Positions 5,246 through 8,770 of a stretch of DNA of 8,770 nt are shown here, in pieces. Source of the DNA: Kangiellaceae bacterium (GTDB taxonomy: Bacteria; Pseudomonadota; Gammaproteobacteria; Enterobacterales; Kangiellaceae); assembly GCA_030148365.1 (NCBI GenBank), contig JASBTO010000074.1:1-8770 (forward strand). The letters are read 5' to 3'. The notes under the pieces were generated by a model. It was not told the origin of the DNA, searched no databases, and worked only from the letters and a program-made list of their open reading frames with translations. The position numbers and the translations under genes are program-made. Every line of letters starts with the position of its first letter. The first letter of the stretch is position 1.

Positions 5246-7153
5246 ATGCGCATCAAACACCAGAATTCCTGGCTGCTCGCCAGTCTGTTGCTGGGGCTGA
5301 CCGCCTGTCAGTCCGATGACTCCGGCGAAACAGATACCGCCACTGGCTCCGGACAGGAGCAAAAATCCACTGCGGAAGTTGTCGACAGGCATTCCTATGC
5401 CAACTCTTCCGAGGTCGAGCTCAAGCATCTCGATCTGGATCTGACCGTTGATTTCGAGGCCCGCCAGTTAAAGGGCAGCGCGCAACTTGCCTTTGACCGC
5501 CTGAATCCCGACGCCGATACCCTGGTTCTCGATACCCGGGATCTGACCATCGAAAAAGTCGAAGCGCAGAAGGACAATGAGTGGCGCGCCACGGAGTTCG
5601 AGCTGGCGGAGGCGGATCCGGTGCTGGGTAGCAAACTGACCATCCGTCTGCCAGACGGCAGCGAGCGGGTCCGGATTCATTATGAGACCAGTCCTGATGC
5701 ATCCGGCCTGCAGTGGCTGGAACCGTCCCAGACCGCGGGCAAGAAATACCCCTACATGTACAGTCAGTCCCAGGCTATCCATGCCCGTAGCTGGCTGCCC
5801 ATTCAGGACAGTCCCCAGGTCCGGGTGACCTATAACGCCAATATTCGCACCCCGGAGCATCTGCTCGCGGTCATGAGCGCCTATAACGAACCGGATACGG
5901 AGCTGGACGGCGATTATCATTTCGAGATGCCCCAGGCCATTCCGTCCTATCTGATTGCCATCGGCGCCGGCAACCTCGAATTCAAGGCGATGAGCGAGCG
6001 CACCGGCGTTTATGCCGAGCCTTCGGTTGTGGCCGCGGCCGCTTATGAGTTTGCCGACACAGAAGCAATGATGAAAACCGCGGAAAGGCTGTTTGGGCCC
6101 TACCACTGGGGACGTTACGATCTGCTCATCCTGCCGCCGAGTTTTCCCTTTGGTGGTATGGAAAATCCGCGCTTGTCCTTCATTACGCCGACCGTCATTG
6201 CCGGCGATCGCAGCCTGGTGAATCTGATCGCCCATGAACTGGCCCATTCCTGGTCCGGCAATCTGGTGACCAATGCCACCTGGCGGGATCTCTGGCTCAA
6301 CGAAGGTTTTACCTCCTACGTCGAAAACCGGATTATGGAAGAGGTTTTCAGCGAGGAGCGGGCGGTTATGGAGCAGGCACTGGCCCGTCAGGAATTGGTG
6401 GAGGAAATGGAGACTCTGGAGCCGCGGGACACCCGTCTGTATCTGGATCTTGAAGGTCGTGATCCCGATGACGCTTTCTCCGGCGTCCCTTACACCAAGG
6501 GTCAATTGTTGCTGATGAGCCTCGAAGAGCGTTTTGGTCGGGAGACCTTTGACGTGTTTTTGCGCCGCTATTTTGACGATCACGCCTTTACCAGTCTGAC
6601 CACGGAAGAATTTCTGGCGTACCTTGACAAGCGCCTGCTGGAAAAGCATCCGGGGGTGGTCAGTGAAGAGGAAATAAAGCGCTGGGTTTATGAGGCCGGA
6701 TTGCCTGAACAAGCGCCTGATCCCCAGTCACCGGCGTTTGATAAAGTGACCGCCGAAAGACAGGCCTGGATACAGGGCGACAAAAAGGCGGAGCAGATCC
6801 CGAGCCGGCAGTGGACGGTGCAGGAGTGGCTGCACTTCATCAACGGCCTGCCGCAGGATATTGGCAGTGAGCGCATGGCGGAACTGGACGAGGCATTCGG
6901 GTTGACCGGTTCAGGCAACAATGAAATTGCCCATGCCTGGATGTTGCTGGCTTTACGCAGCGGCTACGACGCCATCGACGAGCGCCTGGAAAGCTACCTG
7001 AAAAACATTGGCCGCCGGCGTTTGATCGTACCTCTCTACGAGGAAATGGCCAAAACCGGGCCCGGCAAGGCACGGGCGCAGCGAATTTACCGGGAAGCCC
7101 GGCCGGGCTATCATTATCTGGCCCGTAACACCATAGATGCGGTATTGAAATAG
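5246..7153 (+). CDS. M1-family aminopeptidase, LTA4-hydrolase-like, predicted lipoprotein
   Basis: The 635-aa zinc metalloprotease removes N-terminal residues from peptides. Residues 1-20 form a lipoprotein signal peptide with lipobox LTAC (Cys21). Gln at +2 predicts outer-membrane anchoring, and an acidic Ser/Gly-rich linker (22-45) follows. The exopeptidase motif is FGGMEN (302-307). The zinc site is HELAHSW (His330, Glu331, His334) with Glu353 in LNEG. The proton-donor Tyr is Tyr417 in VPYTKG. The PPSFPFGGMENPRLSF block and an alpha-helical C-terminal domain (from about 500) place it with leukotriene A4 hydrolase-like enzymes such as Colwellia ColAP, rather than PepN. The position matching human LTA4H Tyr378 is Phe412. 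ATG 5246 gives a clean signal peptide, but no Shine-Dalgarno is visible. A likely role is trimming peptides in the envelope. It heads a probable four-gene operon. Confidence 0.93.
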   Translation: MRIKHQNSWLLASLLLGLTACQSDDSGETDTATGSGQEQKSTAEVVDRHSYANSSEVELKHLDLDLTVDFEARQLKGSAQLAFDRLNPDADTLVLDTRDLTIEKVEAQKDNEWRATEFELAEADPVLGSKLTIRLPDGSERVRIHYETSPDASGLQWLEPSQTAGKKYPYMYSQSQAIHARSWLPIQDSPQVRVTYNANIRTPEHLLAVMSAYNEPDTELDGDYHFEMPQAIPSYLIAIGAGNLEFKAMSERTGVYAEPSVVAAAAYEFADTEAMMKTAERLFGPYHWGRYDLLILPPSFPFGGMENPRLSFITPTVIAGDRSLVNLIAHELAHSWSGNLVTNATWRDLWLNEGFTSYVENRIMEEVFSEERAVMEQALARQELVEEMETLEPRDTRLYLDLEGRDPDDAFSGVPYTKGQLLLMSLEERFGRETFDVFLRRYFDDHAFTSLTTEEFLAYLDKRLLEKHPGVVSEEEIKRWVYEAGLPEQAPDPQSPAFDKVTAERQAWIQGDKKAEQIPSRQWTVQEWLHFINGLPQDIGSERMAELDEAFGLTGSGNNEIAHAWMLLALRSGYDAIDERLESYLKNIGRRRLIVPLYEEMAKTGPGKARAQRIYREARPGYHYLARNTIDAVLK

Positions 7154-7189
7154 CAGTGCAAGCATCATCATGACAGGAGTCTCTTGCCC

Positions 7190-7444
7190 GTGAGCCGTTT
7201 CGGAGAAGCCTGGACGCGGATCTGGGCGCGTCTGACCGGTTCCGGCCCTGATCCGGAAATCCCGGAGCGGGATGTCGTCGACGGACAACAGTCCGAAGAA
7301 GCCGAGGCGCCGGAGGATGACTCCCTCGACGCCCAGGCCTGGCGTCGGGCCCATGATCTGGACGCGCCCCACGCCGGCACGCCATTTGACTGGGAGGACT
7401 GGCAGAAATACCAGCAGGAAAAACCCGATGACAATGATTCCTGA
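7190..7444 (+). CDS. Small acidic protein of unknown function
   Basis: I do not recognise this 84-aa protein. AGGAG at 7175-7179 lies 10 nt before GTG 7190 and only 4 nt before an in-frame TTG at 7184 (86 aa), so GTG is preferred. The first 16 residues are basic and amphipathic (SRFGEAWTRIWARLTG). The rest is strongly acidic, about 22 Asp/Glu against 8 Arg/Lys overall, proline-rich and probably disordered. It ends with a Trp-containing patch, FDWEDWQKYQQEK. There is no signal peptide or membrane helix. The gene starts 36 nt after the aminopeptidase and ends 33 nt before msrA, so it is almost certainly co-transcribed with them. The good ribosome site and tight spacing argue that it is real; its function is not known. 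Confidence 0.7.
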   Translation: MSRFGEAWTRIWARLTGSGPDPEIPERDVVDGQQSEEAEAPEDDSLDAQAWRRAHDLDAPHAGTPFDWEDWQKYQQEKPDDNDS

Positions 7445-7477
7445 ATCCCTCTCGGTCGCCAGCCCGGAGTGCCGCTA

Positions 7478-8071
7478 ATGTTGGTCAACCAGCTATTGTC
7501 GCAGGAGCAGAAACACCTCGTGTCCGGGCAGTCGCTGGTGCCGCCATTTCCGGAGGCGTTTCGAACAGCGGTATTCGGTATGGGGTGCTTCTGGGGTGCG
7601 GAGCGCCACTTCTGGCAGCAGCCCGGCGTATGGAGCACGGCGGTCGGCTATGCCGGCGGTAACTCTGATGCGCCGGACTACCGTAGCGTGTGCAGCGGCG
7701 GCAGCGGTCATGCGGAAGTCGTGCTGGTGATTTTCGACCCCGCGGAAACTGACTTCAACGCACTCTTGAAAGTCTTTTGGGAAAATCACGACCCGACCCA
7801 GGGCATGCGCCAGGGCAATGATCGGGGCAGCCAGTATCGCTCCGTCATTCTGACTGTTGACGAGCAACAGCAGTTGCAGGCGACCGCATCCCGGACACAG
7901 TATCAACAGGCCCTTCGTGAGAAGGGGCACGGCAGTATCACCACCGAAATCGAACCCCTCGAAAATTTCTATTACGCGGAAGCCGGCCACCAGCAATACC
8001 TTGCCAGAAATCCTGATGGCTATTGCGGGCTCGGCAGTACCGGCGTCTGCTTTACACAGGCACCTGCCTGA
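7478..8071 (+). CDS. msrA: Peptide methionine sulfoxide reductase MsrA
   Basis: This cytoplasmic enzyme reduces the S form of methionine sulfoxide in proteins, using thioredoxin. The catalytic motif is GCFWG (36-40) with nucleophile Cys37. The resolving cysteines are Cys183 and Cys191 in GYCGLGSTGVC. Cys72 in the VCSG block, WENHDPTQGMRQGND (101-115) and FYYAEAGHQQYL (164-175) closely match the E. coli long-form MsrA. The start is ATG 7478, with GGAG at 7466-7469 and 8-nt spacing, giving 197 aa. An in-frame GTG at 7469 overlaps the ribosome site and is unlikely. It lies 33 nt after the small acidic gene and 25 nt before an AhpD-like gene, a combination that points to oxidative damage repair. 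Confidence 0.96.
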   Translation: MLVNQLLSQEQKHLVSGQSLVPPFPEAFRTAVFGMGCFWGAERHFWQQPGVWSTAVGYAGGNSDAPDYRSVCSGGSGHAEVVLVIFDPAETDFNALLKVFWENHDPTQGMRQGNDRGSQYRSVILTVDEQQQLQATASRTQYQQALREKGHGSITTEIEPLENFYYAEAGHQQYLARNPDGYCGLGSTGVCFTQAPA

Positions 8072-8096
8072 AACCATTTACTTACAGGAGAGATTC

Positions 8097-8693
8097 ATGG
8101 CTCATATGCAGCCCTTGCCGGTCGACAGCCACCCGGAACTGAAAGAAGATTTTGCAATTTTCGAACGCATCCTCGGCTTTGTTCCGAACAGCCTGCTGAC
8201 CATGCAGCGGCGTCCGAAGATCGTCAAGGGATTCGGTGAACTGACCAAGGCTGTCATGGATCCCGACGGCACCGTTGATCTTGGCTTCAAGCGCTTGCTG
8301 GCACATTTCGCCAGTCGCGCGGCCGGCTGCCAGTATTGCGAAGCCCACTCTCTGGTCGCGGCAAAAATCCATGGTATCGAACAGGAAAAACTTGACGCTA
8401 TCTGGGATTACCAGAGCAGCCCGCTCTATTCGGATGCCGAACGCATGGCACTCGATTATGCGCTCGCGGCGGGTGCGGTGCCCAATGCCGTCGACGAGAA
8501 ATTGATGACCGGCATGCGAGAGCACTGGAGTGATGATCAGATTGTCGAGATCCTGGGGGCCATTTGCCTGTACGGTTTTCTCAATCGCTGGAATGACTCC
8601 ATGGCCACGGCGCTGGAGTCCTCGCCCAAAGCCATGGGCGAGCGGGTGCTGGCGAGCGGTGGCTGGACCGGCGGCAAGCACACCGGCGAGTGA
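8097..8693 (+). CDS. AhpD/carboxymuconolactone decarboxylase-like peroxidase-related protein
   Basis: The 198-aa protein belongs to the AhpD/CMD superfamily of small helical proteins. In AhpD a CxxC pair relays electrons to a peroxidase. The core is GCQYCEAHS, with Cys78, Cys81 and His84 forming the C-x-x-C-x-x-H site. The N-terminal GFVPNSLLTMQRRP (27-40) is typical of peroxidase-related members with CMD-like folds. Where AhpD has a proton-relay Glu in the preceding helix, this protein reads KRLLAH, so thiol chemistry may differ. ATG 8097 is chosen because AGGAGA lies directly upstream at 8086-8091. The open frame extends back into msrA to 7857, but that part is not coding. It is the last gene of the probable operon, and no terminator is seen after it. 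Its physiological substrate is unknown. Confidence 0.88.
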   Translation: MAHMQPLPVDSHPELKEDFAIFERILGFVPNSLLTMQRRPKIVKGFGELTKAVMDPDGTVDLGFKRLLAHFASRAAGCQYCEAHSLVAAKIHGIEQEKLDAIWDYQSSPLYSDAERMALDYALAAGAVPNAVDEKLMTGMREHWSDDQIVEILGAICLYGFLNRWNDSMATALESSPKAMGERVLASGGWTGGKHTGE

Positions 8694-8770
8694 TCAGGAC
8701 TTTTGAGCGGGCCGGTTGAGATCCTGCCGGGACTCCATGGAAGTTCCCTCCAGGGTCAGCCGTATCAGCT
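8694..8770 (-). CDS. Probable C-terminal end of a minus-strand gene of unknown function
   Basis: On the reverse strand one frame is open from the window edge to a TGA at 8694-8696, giving 24 residues that end in SRQDLNRPAQKS. Its stop directly abuts the stop of the plus-strand AhpD-like gene, a common convergent arrangement. The frame is too short to identify, and another reverse frame is also open, so coding status and function are uncertain. Confidence 0.4.
   Translation of the reverse strand, partial: LIRLTLEGTSMESRQDLNRPAQKS

Noticed and set aside
5468..6712. 414-aa open frame on the minus strand opposite the M1 aminopeptidase
   Set aside because: It is antisense to the conserved zinc-protease region, has no recognisable domain and no ribosome site, and is a shadow of the real gene.
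7857..8096. Upstream extension of the AhpD-like open frame into msrA
   Set aside because: The extension is out of frame within conserved msrA coding sequence, and ATG 8097 has a strong AGGAGA site.
8690..8697. Stop codons of convergent genes directly abutting at 8693/8694
   Set aside because: It is a simple compact arrangement, and the minus-strand gene itself is only weakly supported in this window.

Overview
The window looks like chromosomal DNA of a GC-rich gammaproteobacterium. The GltX, Mak-type ROK kinase and MsrA proteins closely resemble the enterobacterial ones as I remember them, the tRNA-Val keeps the E. coli-like layout with an encoded CCA, and sigma70-type promoters are easy to find. 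I cannot name a genus. There are no insertion sequences, phage genes, CRISPR arrays or integration scars.

Layout from left to right. (1) A minus-strand unit at 1-932: tRNA-Val(TAC) behind a strong promoter, followed by the 5' two thirds or so of a FAD-linked D-2-hydroxyacid dehydrogenase gene that leaves the window at base 1 and has no complete ORF in it. (2) Divergent from it, gltX (glutamyl-tRNA synthetase) at 1083-2492, ending at a bidirectional intrinsic terminator. A 33-bp inverted repeat sits between the two divergent promoters. (3) A convergent minus-strand two-gene operon at 2572-4139: a TMEM175/DUF1211 six-helix membrane protein, then a cyanophycinase-family (peptidase S51) protein whose start lies 2 nt after the upstream stop. 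The cyanophycinase homologue has lost the nucleophilic Ser and catalytic His but keeps the substrate-binding arginines. (4) Divergent from this, a fructokinase-like ROK kinase at 4243-5172. (5) A probable plus-strand operon behind its own promoter: an LTA4-hydrolase-like M1 aminopeptidase lipoprotein, a small acidic protein of unknown function, msrA, and an AhpD/carboxymuconolactone-decarboxylase-like protein, with gaps of only 25-36 nt. (6) The last 77 bases probably hold the 3' end of a minus-strand gene whose stop abuts the preceding one.

Most of this is housekeeping or redox maintenance: Glu-tRNA charging, peptide trimming in the envelope, repair of oxidised methionine and a probable peroxide-related thiol protein. 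The part least explained by known biology is the TMEM175 plus catalytically degenerate cyanophycinase pair. It has its own recognisable promoter and shared terminator, and no cyanophycin synthetase gene is visible nearby. It is the best candidate here for an undescribed two-component module, but that rests on motif reading alone.
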